Program-made: the position numbers and the translations under genes
The notes under the pieces: generated by a model
Seen by the model: only the letters and a program-made list of their open reading frames with translations
Database searches by the model: none
Told to the model about the DNA's origin: nothing
In this document: positions 1 through 8,689 of the stretch, in pieces
Layout: each line of letters begins with the position of its first letter
How positions within the stretch are numbered: position 1 is the first letter of the stretch
From: Abiotrophia sp. HMSC24B09
GTDB lineage: Bacteria > Bacillota > Bacilli > Lactobacillales > Aerococcaceae
Length of the DNA: 63,730 nucleotides
Direction: 5' to 3'
NCBI RefSeq assembly: GCF_001815865.1
Contig: NZ_KV822206.1
Coordinates: 1 to 63,730, forward strand

Positions 1-1
1 T

Positions 2-1150
2 GATGCTAAGACAGCAGCTAAGGCAGCCATTGATCAAGCGGTAGCTGATAAGGCTAAGGAAATCGACGCACGCACCGACTTAACGCAAGAAGAGAAGGAT
101 GCAGCTAAGGCTAAGTTAGCTGATACAGCTAACAAGGCAAAAGCAGCCATCGATGCGGCAACCACCAATGCAGAAGTAGACGCAGCGGTAGCAGCAGGCA
201 CTAAGTCCATCAAGGACCAAAGCCCAACAGCTGACGCTAAGACAGCAGCTAAGGCAGCTATCGACCAAGCAGTCGCTGATAAGGCCAAGGAAATCGACGC
301 ACGTACTGACTTAACGCAAGAAGAGAAGGACGCAGCTAAGGCTAAGTTGGCAGACGCAGCTAAGCAAGCTAAAGCAGCGATTGATGCAGCAACCACCAAC
401 GCAGAAGTAGACGCAGCTCTAGCAGCAGGTACTAAGTCTATTGCGAATCAAAGCCCAACAGCCGATGCTAAGAATGCAGCCAAAGCAGCCATCGACCAAG
501 CAGTAGCAGACAAGGCTAAGGAAATCGATGCCCGTACCGACTTGACGCAAGAAGAGAAGGACGCAGCTAAGGCTAAGTTGGCAGACGTAGCTAACAAGGC
601 TAAGGCAGCGATCGATGCAGCAAGCACCAATGCAGAAGTAGACGCAGCTCTAGCAGCAGGTACTAAGTCCATTGCGGACCAAAGCCCAAGCGCTGATGCT
701 AAGACAGCAGCTAAGGCAGCCATCGATCAAGCAGTGGTAGACAAGGCCAAGGAAATCGACGCCCGTACCGACTTGACGCAAGAAGAGAAGGACGCAGCTA
801 AGGCTAAGTTGGCAGACGCAGCTAACAAGGCTAAGGCAGCAATCGATGCTGCGACCACCAACGCTGATGTGGCTGCAGTTGTTAAGCAGGCCCAAGCTAG
901 CCTCAAAGATTTCAGCCCAAGTTCTGACAGTAAGTCGGATAGTAAGCTAGCAATCGATCAGGCAGGCCAAGCTAAGATTGACGCCCTCAAGGCTCGTAAG
1001 GATCTGAATGACGCGGACAAGGCTAAGGCTATTGCTCAAGTCCAAGACCTAGCTCAAAAAGCTAAGGACGCGATTGACCAAGCAAGCAGTCAAGACCAAG
1101 TCAAAGCCATCTTAGACCAAGCACTAGCAGACATTGCTGCGCTTAACCCA
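2..1150 (+). repeat. 231-bp tandem coding repeats
   Basis: Units begin at 2, 233, 464, 695 and 926, a constant 231-bp (77-codon) period. The first four are nearly identical at DNA level and the fifth has diverged. The array continues upstream of the window, so the true copy number is unknown. Such arrays change copy number by recombination and are easily collapsed in short-read assemblies. Confidence 0.92.
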
Positions 1151-1351
1151 GCGCCAAGTCAAGTGCCATGTCCAGATTGCCAAACTCAAGCGCCATGTCC
1201 AGATTGCGATGCTAAGAAACAAGGTCTCTTACCAGCGACCGGGGAAACCAGCAACCAGACCTTCTTCTCTGCAGCAGCACTTGCTGTATTAGCAGGTCTA
1301 GGTCTAGTCGCAGCTGGCAAACGCAAGGATGAAGAAGAGCAAGTGAGCTAA
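2..1351 (+). CDS. LPXTG surface protein with tandem 77-residue helical repeats (5' end outside window)
   Basis: The reading frame is open from base 2, so the N-terminus lies upstream. The protein consists of near-identical 77-residue repeats (231 bp) rich in Ala, Lys and Asp, each holding a DARTDLTQEEKDAAKAKL-type segment. This is the pattern of DUF1542/Ebh-type three-helix surface repeats. A degenerate fifth unit follows, then a short linker with two CPDC motifs in a row, the sortase motif LPATGE, a hydrophobic segment and a charged tail (KRKDEEE). The cell-wall anchor and rod-like stalk are clear; the ligand is unknown. A strong terminator follows at once. Confidence 0.9.
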   Translation, partial: DAKTAAKAAIDQAVADKAKEIDARTDLTQEEKDAAKAKLADTANKAKAAIDAATTNAEVDAAVAAGTKSIKDQSPTADAKTAAKAAIDQAVADKAKEIDARTDLTQEEKDAAKAKLADAAKQAKAAIDAATTNAEVDAALAAGTKSIANQSPTADAKNAAKAAIDQAVADKAKEIDARTDLTQEEKDAAKAKLADVANKAKAAIDAASTNAEVDAALAAGTKSIADQSPSADAKTAAKAAIDQAVVDKAKEIDARTDLTQEEKDAAKAKLADAANKAKAAIDAATTNADVAAVVKQAQASLKDFSPSSDSKSDSKLAIDQAGQAKIDALKARKDLNDADKAKAIAQVQDLAQKAKDAIDQASSQDQVKAILDQALADIAALNPAPSQVPCPDCQTQAPCPDCDAKKQGLLPATGETSNQTFFSAAALAVLAGLGLVAAGKRKDEEEQVS

Positions 1352-1398
1352 TCTCATCAAGGCTAAGAAACCTAAAAACTGTCCTGGTGACAGCCTAA

Positions 1399-1435
1399 CA
1401 AGAGCTTGGGATTTAATCCCAAGCTCTTGTTTTTG
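1399..1435 (+). terminator. Rho-independent terminator
   Basis: A perfect 14-bp stem (1399-1412 with 1416-1429) with a 3-nt loop is followed by a run of T. It closes the surface-protein gene. Confidence 0.92.
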
Positions 1436-1545
1436 TCATTCATTAAAAATTCATAGTTTATTCTTGCTAAACTCCTTCCGTTTGGCGGATTTTATGATAG
1501 AATAAGAGAGTAAAGTAGTAGCATTGTCGAAAAGGGGGAAGTACG

Positions 1546-2181
1546 ATGCGGAAGAAGCAATCAATAGCGCGTCGTGGCTGGGCCATCTTAGGCCTGCTAG
1601 CCGTATTCCTATTGGGAATGGGGCAGCCAGTCTATGCCAAACCAGACTGGTCCGAGAGTGCTCCCTATATCCATTTCGTCAATTACCACTATGTGGGCAA
1701 TGGGGTAGAGGGTGGCGCCCGGGATGTCATTATGGAATATTCGCCAGATGCTAACGGGATTTTCCAAATCTCTGTCCTGGAAGGGACTAGCTCTAACTGT
1801 TATATCTACCAGATTAGACAGGACGGTCTCTACGAACTCGCGCACTTTGACACCTATAGTGATGTGGAAGACAAGCGGACCACAGACGCGGCCAAGGACG
1901 ACAAGCAGGCTTTGATTCTGCCAGCGGATTTGACGGTGGGTAAGGTCTACTATACCGGCTATGATAAGTCGGTTAAGAACACAGTGGTGGCTAATCCTAT
2001 GACCTATGTCATCAATGGCAAGCGCTACGAGAACACCGTCAAGGTATCGCGTGAATTGCCAAGTGGCACGATCTACCTCTACTACGCACCAAAAGCAGGC
2101 CTCATTGCAGTCGAAGATCAGGCAGGCAACCCTGAGTTTGTTCTGACTGAAACCTACGGCAATGTCGCCAATACCCGTTAA
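1546..2181 (+). CDS. Exported protein of unknown function
   Basis: A 211-residue protein with a clear N-terminal signal: basic start (MRKKQ...RR), hydrophobic core and an AxA-type end (PVYAKPD) near residue 32. I see no lipobox cysteine, sortase motif or later membrane segment, so it is probably secreted or loosely wall-bound. The mature part has many Tyr, Asp and Val residues and looks like a small beta-rich domain, but I do not recognise the family. A purine-rich RBS (aaggggg) lies just before the ATG. It has its own terminator and seems to be a single-gene transcript. Confidence 0.75.
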   Translation: MRKKQSIARRGWAILGLLAVFLLGMGQPVYAKPDWSESAPYIHFVNYHYVGNGVEGGARDVIMEYSPDANGIFQISVLEGTSSNCYIYQIRQDGLYELAHFDTYSDVEDKRTTDAAKDDKQALILPADLTVGKVYYTGYDKSVKNTVVANPMTYVINGKRYENTVKVSRELPSGTIYLYYAPKAGLIAVEDQAGNPEFVLTETYGNVANTR

Positions 2182-2190
2182 GTCAACTTC

Positions 2191-2222
2191 AAGATTCAGT
2201 TGCTCGCAACTGAATCTTTTGG
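2191..2222 (+). terminator. Rho-independent terminator
   Basis: A 12-bp stem (gattcagttg with its complement) around a CTCG loop is followed by TTTT, directly after the exported protein gene. Confidence 0.85.
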
Positions 2223-2257
2223 TATATATAGGAAGTAAAAATTAAAGGAGTGACCTT

Positions 2258-2923
2258 ATGACCCGACACCATACCTATCCCATGATTTGTCCTAACTGTA
2301 ACCATACACAAGATTTCCTGGCCTATGACAGCATTAATATTAGTGCCAACCCTGAACTCAAGCCCCTAGTCATGTCGACTGATCTCTTGAGTTTCCACTG
2401 CGAGAATTGTGGCTATGACACCTTCGTCAACTATGGCTATCTCTACCATGACCCTAAGCGTGTCTTCATGGTCTACTATGAACCTCAACCTGAAAAGCAT
2501 GTCCAGATTGCCCATGACTTACGGACCATTTATTTCCGCGAGGAAGGTTATGTCCAACGTAAGGCGGGCTATCGTTTCCGCATTGTGCCGGAATTGCGTG
2601 ATTTGTGGGAGAAGATTTTTATTTTCGAGGCGGGCCTGGATGACCGGGTAATCGAGCTCTTGAAATACTACCTTCAGGCCACCTTCCTGGAGCAGTATCC
2701 GACTGCCCAAGTGGAGCGGGTCCAGTTCTATGTGGATGGGGAGACAGGGCAGAAGCAATTCATTCTCATGCATGAGGATGACATTGTAGCCTTTATTGCC
2801 TTTGATCGGGACCACTACGATTTGATCTTAGAGCGCTGGGGTGACCGCATGACCCAGCATGAGTCCAACCTACAACTCATGGTCAATGCCGAGTGGGTTG
2901 AGAAGTTAGTTTCGGAAGAATAA
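2258..2923 (+). CDS. CpXC-domain zinc-ribbon protein
   Basis: A 221-residue cytoplasmic protein. The N-terminus carries two CxxC pairs (ICPNCNH near residue 11 and CENCGYD near residue 49), which can bind one zinc ion. This spacing and the surrounding residues match the CpXC domain family. The C-terminal half is acidic with aromatic residues and has no motif I recognise. The start follows a good RBS (aaaggag). No partner gene is obvious: the neighbours are separate transcripts. The biochemical role of CpXC proteins is not known to me. Confidence 0.75.
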   Translation: MTRHHTYPMICPNCNHTQDFLAYDSINISANPELKPLVMSTDLLSFHCENCGYDTFVNYGYLYHDPKRVFMVYYEPQPEKHVQIAHDLRTIYFREEGYVQRKAGYRFRIVPELRDLWEKIFIFEAGLDDRVIELLKYYLQATFLEQYPTAQVERVQFYVDGETGQKQFILMHEDDIVAFIAFDRDHYDLILERWGDRMTQHESNLQLMVNAEWVEKLVSEE

Positions 2924-2935
2924 TAGGTTTATAGG

Positions 2936-2964
2936 TTGACATTCTACAATTGTCGTGCTATCAT
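2936..2964 (+). promoter_or_regulatory. Sigma-A promoter for the PepSY protein
   Basis: Perfect -35 TTGACA (2936-2941), 17-bp spacer and -10 TATCAT (2959-2964), about 30 bp before an aggagg RBS. Confidence 0.8.
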
Positions 2965-2997
2965 ATAGACAAGTTAAAAGTATAGGAGGTCTTTACT

Positions 2998-3627
2998 ATG
3001 ATACTGAAGAAAAAATTGACAATAGCCTTGGTGGCCCTCTCCCTAACTGCTAGCTTAGCACCGACCGTATTGGCTCAATCCTCAGACTCAAGTGCCAGCT
3101 CAACAGCGGCAACTGCTAACAGCAATGAGGCTAATAAGCCAAATGCAACGACTTATGATCAAGTAACCAAGACTGCAGAAGAATTCATCAAATTCTATCG
3201 CGATGCTCATCCTAAGCAAGATTTAACCAATGTTGAATTGAAGTTTGACGATGATTTGAGATTCTATGTGGTAGAATATGATGCAGTTGATGATAATAAT
3301 GAATACGAACTTAAGATTAATGCTGCAACTAATGCCGAAGTAGCTAAGTCTGAACAAAGCTTAGTTAAGGCTAAACAAGGGGGCGTTGAGCGTCGCGAAG
3401 AAGGCCTTAACTTAGAGAAGATGAAGGACTTCAAGGACATTAAGGCAGCTGCCGAAGCGGGGGCCGATGTTAAGGACTTGAAGCTAGATCATTGGGAGTT
3501 AGACCGTGAAGGGGCTGCGACTGTATGGAGCCTGACTTACAAGAAAGGTGACATCGATGTTGAAGTCAAAGTAGATGCTCAGTCTGGTCAAGTGGTAGGT
3601 ATCGATGATGATCGTTTGGATGATTAG
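2998..3627 (+). CDS. Secreted PepSY-domain protein
   Basis: A 209-residue exported protein. The signal peptide ends at an AxA-type site (VLAQSS, about residue 27) and is followed by a Ser/Thr/Ala/Asn-rich linker. That layout is typical of lipoproteins, but there is no cysteine. The mature part has two PepSY-like units: one around residues 55-110 (E..Y.L.INA.T.AEV) and one at the C-terminus (YKKGDIDVEVKVDAQSGQVV). PepSY domains are thought to inhibit peptidases or bind other proteins outside the cell. It has its own promoter and terminator, and lies upstream of the M26 protease, which is suggestive but not proof of a link. Confidence 0.85.
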   Translation: MILKKKLTIALVALSLTASLAPTVLAQSSDSSASSTAATANSNEANKPNATTYDQVTKTAEEFIKFYRDAHPKQDLTNVELKFDDDLRFYVVEYDAVDDNNEYELKINAATNAEVAKSEQSLVKAKQGGVERREEGLNLEKMKDFKDIKAAAEAGADVKDLKLDHWELDREGAATVWSLTYKKGDIDVEVKVDAQSGQVVGIDDDRLDD

Positions 3628-3645
3628 ACGCTGTCATCCGGAAGT

Positions 3646-3671
3646 AGCAGGGACTAAGTCCCTGCTTTTTT
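3646..3671 (+). terminator. Rho-independent terminator
   Basis: Stem agcaggga/tccctgct with a short loop and six T after it, just past the PepSY gene stop. Confidence 0.88.
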
Positions 3672-3809
3672 GTTGTGAGTGAGAGGGGTAAATTCTTTTT
3701 TATGTTGACATCATGAAAGGAAAAGAATATATGTATATACATCTTCTTGATTATTATGATAAAGTTATGTGGATATGCTAAAACTCTCATAATAAGCGCC
3801 AAAAAACCT

Positions 3810-3838
3810 TTGTGAATGTGAGTAGTTTCTGATATACT
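3810..3838 (+). promoter_or_regulatory. Sigma-A promoter for the M26 protease
   Basis: -35 TTGTGA (3810-3815), 17-bp spacer and -10 TATACT (3833-3838), 34 bp before the ATG. The RBS (aggtga) is moderate. Confidence 0.65.
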
Positions 3839-3872
3839 GAAACTACATTAAAATAGAACGATAGGTGAAGTA

Positions 3873-6800
3873 ATGAAGCAAATTCAATACGAAAAAAGGC
3901 AACGTTTTTCTTTGCGAAAATATGCCATAGGGACTTGTTCCGTATTAATAGGAGCGAGTTTATTTTTTGTAGGACTAGGTTCTCAGCCAGTAGCAGCTGC
4001 AGAAGCTAACATTAAAGAAATAAGTAACCACTATGTCGATGAGCAGGATTTAAGCCATATGCTTAAGACAGAATTACAGTGGTTCGAAGAAAACAAGGTT
4101 CAGATAAAAGAGGGAAAAGAATACTACTTTGTCTATCGAAAGCTTGCTAACAAATTGCCAGAAACAGGGTCTCTGTCCAATGATAGCATGCTCTTTTTGG
4201 GTGCCAGTTTCTTGCTAGTGTCTTTAACTTTAATCAAGAAGAAAAAGAAAACAGCCTACTTCCTTGTGACGGTTTTCGCTTTGGGGGCTGGGGGAGCAAG
4301 TATCCAGGCTTTAGAGCATATTATTGAATTGCAAGCAGCTCAGATTAAAAGGGTAGAGGGTGATTTTTTACCTAGTCCGGAAAAAATTCAAGGCTATGAA
4401 TTTACCGGCTATTATTTTGAGAGAGAGGCTGCAAAGGCCTATTCTAGTAATACCTTAGTCTCTCCAGTTTTTGCCCAGGATGTTCAAAATGCGGAAGTTC
4501 CGTCTAGAGATAGCAAGCCTGACTTAGAGCTTCCACTAGTTCCACCGACAGTTCAAGAAGTCCCAACTGGAGACACAGGAGCCCAGGCAAGCCAACCAAC
4601 GGCTCAAGAAACTCCTGCCGCAGATACAGGAGCCCAGCCAAGCCAACCGTCGGTTCAAGAAACTCCAGCCGCAGATACAGGAGTTCAGCCAAGTCAACCG
4701 CCGGTTCAAGAAGTCCCATCTGGAGACACAGGAGCTCAGCCAAGCCAACCGCCGGTTCAAGAAACTCCAGCCACAGATACAGGAGTTCAGCCAAGTCAAC
4801 CGCCGGTTCAAGAAATCCCATCTGGAGACACAGGAGTTCAGCCAAGCCAACCGCCGGTTCAAGAAGCTCCGGCCGGAGACACAGGAGTTCCAGCAACGCC
4901 ACCGACCAATCAATCCACTCCAACTGGAGACACAGGGGCGCAAGCAAGTCCTCCAAGCAATGAAGGGCAAGTAGGCCAAGCAGTAGTTCAACCAGAGCCT
5001 CCAGCCTTTGAAGGCGGGGTAGCGGGTGAGCCCGAGATTCAAGAGGAACTTCCTGTCTATCAAGTAGCCACGCCAATTCCGCAGCCTAGAGTCGAAACTA
5101 GAAGGCTTGCTTATGAGACCATTTATCAAGCCAATGACAGCTTGGAACGGGGTATCAGCAGGGTAAAAGTTCAAGGCCAAGAAGGGCAAGAGCAAGTGAC
5201 GACTACTTACAGTCTTGATCAAGCCACTGGTAGTATGAGTGAGACTAGGACCGTCAATGTCCTAGTCAATAAAGTTGATCAGCTAGTTGAAGTAGGGACT
5301 AAGCCGACTGTTGAACGCACTCCACTCCCAGCCAAAACAATCTATCAAGCCGATTCGAGTTTGGCCTTTGGGCAAAAGGTATTAGCGCAAGCTGGCCATG
5401 ATGGGGAACTAGTCACTACTACAAGTTATCAAGTAGATGGGACGACTGGTCAGGTGACGGCAGATAGTCCAAGTAGACAAGTAAGTCCAGCCCTTAACAA
5501 GGTGATGAAAGTTGGTAACATTGAAAAAGTAGTCCAAGCCATTCCGATTGCTGAAGAAAGAAGAAACGATCCATCACTAGCTAAAAATACGGAGAAAGTA
5601 GAATTTGCCGGTCAAGCTGGGGAAGAGACAGTAATCAGAAGCTATGCTGTCAATGAAGCAACAGGTGACTTGCTCAATCCTCAAGAAAGCCGTCAAATCA
5701 CTAAGCAAATGCAACCAAGAGTTATTTTAGTGGGCACCCAGGAGGATAGACCTCATTTGCTTCCAGCAAATCCTAGCTTAGAAAATGCGGTAGACGTGTC
5801 AGCCCTAGCTGAAAGTCTCAAATCACTGGATTTCTTAAATAGCCCTGTGATCCAAGCACAGTTAGAGCCGCACTATGATCCGCGCGATATTGCCTTGCGT
5901 AAAATTTTACTCAAGAAAACACGGCCTAATATTAGCGACCAAGAAGTCAAAGACTTGCTCCGTCCAGAGTATCTGCAAAAACTGTCGCTTCAAGAGGCTT
6001 TTGATCAGACTAAGGCCCAGGCAGAGGCTAGCTTCAAGAAGATTGCCGCTCATACCTTAGGTATTCTAGGCGATACAAGCGAGAATAGACGCAAGGTTAA
6101 GCAGGACTTGGAAGCCAATAAAGAGCAGATTCTATTAGGGCTTGCCTACATTCAACGTTTTTATAATATTCAATTTGGCGAAACCAATATTCGAGATATT
6201 CTGGCCTTTAATCCAAGTTCATTCACTAATAAAAAAGTGACAGCTTTAGATAGCTTGAAGAAATTAGGCTCCATGTCTTATGAAGAGATGAAGTTGACCA
6301 ATAGTCCTCAGACCTATAAGAAGTACCTAGCGGATCTTACAGGTAAGGCCAGTCTAAAAGAATTTTTCGATAGCAACCGCCAGCTCTTTACATCCGATGA
6401 TGCCGAGACTTGGCTTAAGAAAGCAAGTAAAGCCATGATTGTGGCCACACCATCCAAGGAAAATCCTGCTGCCCCTGTTGGACTTTATCGTAAGTTAACA
6501 GAAGGGGAGCCAGATCCTCGCAAACAAGATGCCAATATGGCGGCCATTTTGGGGCTCTTGAATCTGACCGAGCCAAGTGTCTATGTGATAAGCAACATGG
6601 CCACCATTAGCTATGGGAATGTAGGCACCTATCTGGATGCCTCACTTGCCCAGTCTAACCCAAGCCAATACAAGGCAGAAGTTGCTAGGGTCAAGGCCTT
6701 AATTGACAAGGCCGCCCAACAGCAGGCTAACTATGTAGATACTCTCTATCGGATCACCAAGCCAGAAAATCGTGATAAGTTAGTAAGCAATCGCTTGATT

Positions 6801-8069
6801 ATTGATACGATGAAGCAATATTCAAGTAGGCAAGATGCTCAGATTGAGACCACTTGGTCGCCAGCTTTTGGTAGCAGTGCTGATAGGGGTGTTGCCCAAT
6901 TTATGACGCCTATGAATTACTATTCTCCGGTAAGTAAAGTGGGGGCTGAGGCTAATGGTTTAGGCGTACGTTATTTCATTGATCGAGTATTAGACGATCG
7001 GGGCTCTGCCACATACTCTCATGAAATGACCCACTTATTGGATTGGACCGTCTTATTCAATAATCAGGGGCGTCGTGATGGGACAGGGGCAGAATTCTAT
7101 GCCCGTGGGATGTTTGAAAATTCCTATACACCAGAATCAGACACCTACTTGAACTTGAATTTTGTCTATGATCAGAGTGACAAAGACGGCTTTTATAATA
7201 AGAAGCCTGACAGATTCCAATCACCAGAAGACTTGAAGACCTACATGCAAAGAAGTTTTGATGTCCTCTACACGCTCGATTACCTAGAGGCGGAGGCAAG
7301 TAAAGATATGTCTCCACAAGATAAGATCAAATACTTCAAAAAGATTATTCCGGTCGGTACAAAGGGTTCTAGAACCTGGGTAGACTACCGCAATGCGTCA
7401 GTAAAACCAAGTCATATGAGTGAAGAGATTCAAGCGCTTAGCTTGGAAGAGGCTAATCAACTATCCAATATCGATAGCTTGATTGACCACCATATCCTAG
7501 TCAATCGTTACATTATTGCTGGATTTAGAGATAGAGGCCTGATCGAGGCCAATGGCTACTATACGATTGATATGTTTGACACCATTTATGGCGTTAGCCA
7601 GAATGATTCGGGTATGAGCGGTGATATTAGCTTCAGAAAACAGGCCTTTGAATTGATGGCTGCCTTAGGCTACTATGAAGGTTTTGTCCCTTATGTATCC
7701 AATCAATACAAGCAGGCAGCTGAAGCTGAGGGTAGACCTTTATCTGATACTTATATCTTCAATAAGATTTTAAAGGGCAAGACCTATGCTGATTTCAAAA
7801 AGGATCAGATTAAGGAAAGAGTCGCTAAACTTGGCCAATTGAAACCTGTGACCATCCAATATGAGGGTCAGGAGATAGCCTTGACTAGTCAGAAAGTCAG
7901 TGACTTTATGAAGAAGGCTGTTCTGCAAGAACTAGAGCAGATAAAGGCAGGCCACACCAAGGCGCTAAAATATGACTTTATCGAAAGCCCTGTTCAAAAG
8001 CTGAAAAAAGCCATCTATAAGGCTTACCTCAAAGCGACAGATGATTTTAGCTCTTCAATTTACAAATAG
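3873..8069 (+). CDS. M26-family (IgA1-protease-like) zinc metalloprotease, cell-wall anchored
   Basis: A 1398-residue surface protease. The N-terminus has a YSIRK-type signal (FSLRKYAIG). Next come LPETG at residues 95-99 with two hydrophobic segments, so the sorting motif is near the N-terminus, as in streptococcal IgA1/Zmp proteases. A Pro/Gln-rich array of 17-residue repeats spans about 230-360, followed by three G5-like domains at about 410-623. The catalytic M26 region fills the rest. It holds HEMTH at 1050-1054 (zinc ligands and catalytic Glu), with the probable third ligand E1074 in the GAEFYARG segment. The likely substrate class is IgA1 or another host glycoprotein, but the target cannot be read from sequence. 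The length is somewhat short for the family. Confidence 0.92.
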   Translation: MKQIQYEKRQRFSLRKYAIGTCSVLIGASLFFVGLGSQPVAAAEANIKEISNHYVDEQDLSHMLKTELQWFEENKVQIKEGKEYYFVYRKLANKLPETGSLSNDSMLFLGASFLLVSLTLIKKKKKTAYFLVTVFALGAGGASIQALEHIIELQAAQIKRVEGDFLPSPEKIQGYEFTGYYFEREAAKAYSSNTLVSPVFAQDVQNAEVPSRDSKPDLELPLVPPTVQEVPTGDTGAQASQPTAQETPAADTGAQPSQPSVQETPAADTGVQPSQPPVQEVPSGDTGAQPSQPPVQETPATDTGVQPSQPPVQEIPSGDTGVQPSQPPVQEAPAGDTGVPATPPTNQSTPTGDTGAQASPPSNEGQVGQAVVQPEPPAFEGGVAGEPEIQEELPVYQVATPIPQPRVETRRLAYETIYQANDSLERGISRVKVQGQEGQEQVTTTYSLDQATGSMSETRTVNVLVNKVDQLVEVGTKPTVERTPLPAKTIYQADSSLAFGQKVLAQAGHDGELVTTTSYQVDGTTGQVTADSPSRQVSPALNKVMKVGNIEKVVQAIPIAEERRNDPSLAKNTEKVEFAGQAGEETVIRSYAVNEATGDLLNPQESRQITKQMQPRVILVGTQEDRPHLLPANPSLENAVDVSALAESLKSLDFLNSPVIQAQLEPHYDPRDIALRKILLKKTRPNISDQEVKDLLRPEYLQKLSLQEAFDQTKAQAEASFKKIAAHTLGILGDTSENRRKVKQDLEANKEQILLGLAYIQRFYNIQFGETNIRDILAFNPSSFTNKKVTALDSLKKLGSMSYEEMKLTNSPQTYKKYLADLTGKASLKEFFDSNRQLFTSDDAETWLKKASKAMIVATPSKENPAAPVGLYRKLTEGEPDPRKQDANMAAILGLLNLTEPSVYVISNMATISYGNVGTYLDASLAQSNPSQYKAEVARVKALIDKAAQQQANYVDTLYRITKPENRDKLVSNRLIIDTMKQYSSRQDAQIETTWSPAFGSSADRGVAQFMTPMNYYSPVSKVGAEANGLGVRYFIDRVLDDRGSATYSHEMTHLLDWTVLFNNQGRRDGTGAEFYARGMFENSYTPESDTYLNLNFVYDQSDKDGFYNKKPDRFQSPEDLKTYMQRSFDVLYTLDYLEAEASKDMSPQDKIKYFKKIIPVGTKGSRTWVDYRNASVKPSHMSEEIQALSLEEANQLSNIDSLIDHHILVNRYIIAGFRDRGLIEANGYYTIDMFDTIYGVSQNDSGMSGDISFRKQAFELMAALGYYEGFVPYVSNQYKQAAEAEGRPLSDTYIFNKILKGKTYADFKKDQIKERVAKLGQLKPVTIQYEGQEIALTSQKVSDFMKKAVLQELEQIKAGHTKALKYDFIESPVQKLKKAIYKAYLKATDDFSSSIYK
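4572..4979 (+). repeat. 51-bp tandem repeats coding a Pro/Gln-rich spacer
   Basis: Eight units with a strict 51-bp (17-codon) period; the DTG codons start at 4572, 4623, 4674, 4725, 4776, 4827, 4878 and 4929. They code for a flexible wall-spanning segment between the membrane anchor and the G5 domains. Long open frames on the opposite strand are by-products of this repeat. Confidence 0.92.
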
Positions 8070-8094
8070 TTGATGGACAAAATCAAAACTAATC

Positions 8095-8128
8095 AACCCT
8101 CTCTGCTCATTGCAGCAGAGAGGGTTTT
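8095..8128 (+). terminator. Rho-independent terminator
   Basis: A 13-bp stem (8095-8107 with 8114-8126) with a 6-nt loop and T tail, downstream of the M26 protease gene. Confidence 0.9.
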
Positions 8129-8193
8129 CTGATGAAGTCATGAGGAAGTAGGGATATGCCTGGATTTTAGTTTAAATCAGCGGGAGAAAGAGA

Positions 8194-8222
8194 TTGCGAT
8201 AAAGTGTTTATTATGATAAAAT
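8194..8222 (+). promoter_or_regulatory. Sigma-A promoter for the antitoxin gene
   Basis: -35 TTGCGA (8194-8199), 17-bp spacer and -10 TAAAAT (8217-8222), followed by an aaaggag RBS. Confidence 0.65.
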
Positions 8223-8243
8223 TAGGATAAAGGAGTGATAGAT

Positions 8244-8507
8244 ATGATTAATATTCGACCAGTATCTGATTTACGTAATAAGTATCCTGAAATCGAAGCG
8301 ATCGTACAAGAATCTCAGGCTCCAGTCTACTTGACTAAGAATGGGTATGGTTCTATGGTCGTCATGAGTATCGAACACTATGCTAGTTTAACTGAGTCAG
8401 TAGAATCAGCTCTTGATATGGCTGATCAAATGGCTGCCCAAACGGATACCCGACTAGAACATGATCAAGTCTTTTCGGACATAAGAAAGCGGATCGATGG
8501 AAAATAA
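8244..8507 (+). CDS. Phd/YefM-family antitoxin
   Basis: An 87-residue protein with the Phd/YefM DNA-binding fold: N-terminal INIRPVSDLRNKYPEI, then PVYLTKNGYGSMVVMS, the usual antitoxin core. I place the start at ATG 8244 because aaggag lies eight bases upstream; the in-frame GTG at 8235 is inside that RBS. Such proteins repress their own operon and neutralise a RelE/ParE-type toxin. Here the downstream toxin is reduced to a 19-codon stub, so it acts, if at all, as an orphan regulator or as protection against related toxins encoded elsewhere. Confidence 0.88.
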   Translation: MINIRPVSDLRNKYPEIEAIVQESQAPVYLTKNGYGSMVVMSIEHYASLTESVESALDMADQMAAQTDTRLEHDQVFSDIRKRIDGK

Positions 8508-8556
8508 GACTTATCGCATACAATATCTTAAACGAGATATCAAGCATTTGCTATAA
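8497..8556 (+). pseudogene. N-terminal stub of a RelE/ParE-type toxin
   Basis: An ATG overlapping the end of the antitoxin gene, the usual arrangement in these operons, opens a 19-codon frame (MENKTYRIQYLKRDI...). It resembles the first beta strand and helix of RelE/ParE toxins and then stops. A terminator follows 17 bp later. I infer a toxin gene cut by deletion. The short match makes the family assignment tentative. Confidence 0.5.
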
Positions 8557-8572
8557 ATAGACTAGTTAATTA

Positions 8573-8600
8573 ACCCGCCTCCAAGGAGAGGCGGGTCTTT
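8573..8600 (+). terminator. Rho-independent terminator
   Basis: A 9-bp GC-rich stem (8573-8581 with 8588-8596), 6-nt loop and CTTT tail, after the antitoxin/toxin-stub unit. Confidence 0.8.
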
Positions 8601-8689
8601 GTATGTTTAATAATAGTGAATAGGAAATTAAGTATGCCTCAGTAGTCAATCCTACAGTCTAAAATCCCCCCTTAGGACTAGCTCGACTT

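Noticed and set aside
34..723. Long Ala/Leu/Ser-rich open frames on the minus strand
   Set aside because: They mirror the 231-bp Ala/Lys repeats of the plus-strand surface protein, show no RBS and have repeat-like translations.
4572..4979. CRISPR-like regular repeats (also at 2-1150 and 62732-63730)
   Set aside because: All are in-frame coding repeats with periods divisible by three and no unique spacers; no cas genes are present.
4504..5222. Two long minus-strand frames with repeated Leu- and Trp/Arg-rich motifs
   Set aside because: They are shadows of the 51-bp repeats and flanks of the M26 protease gene; no start signals.
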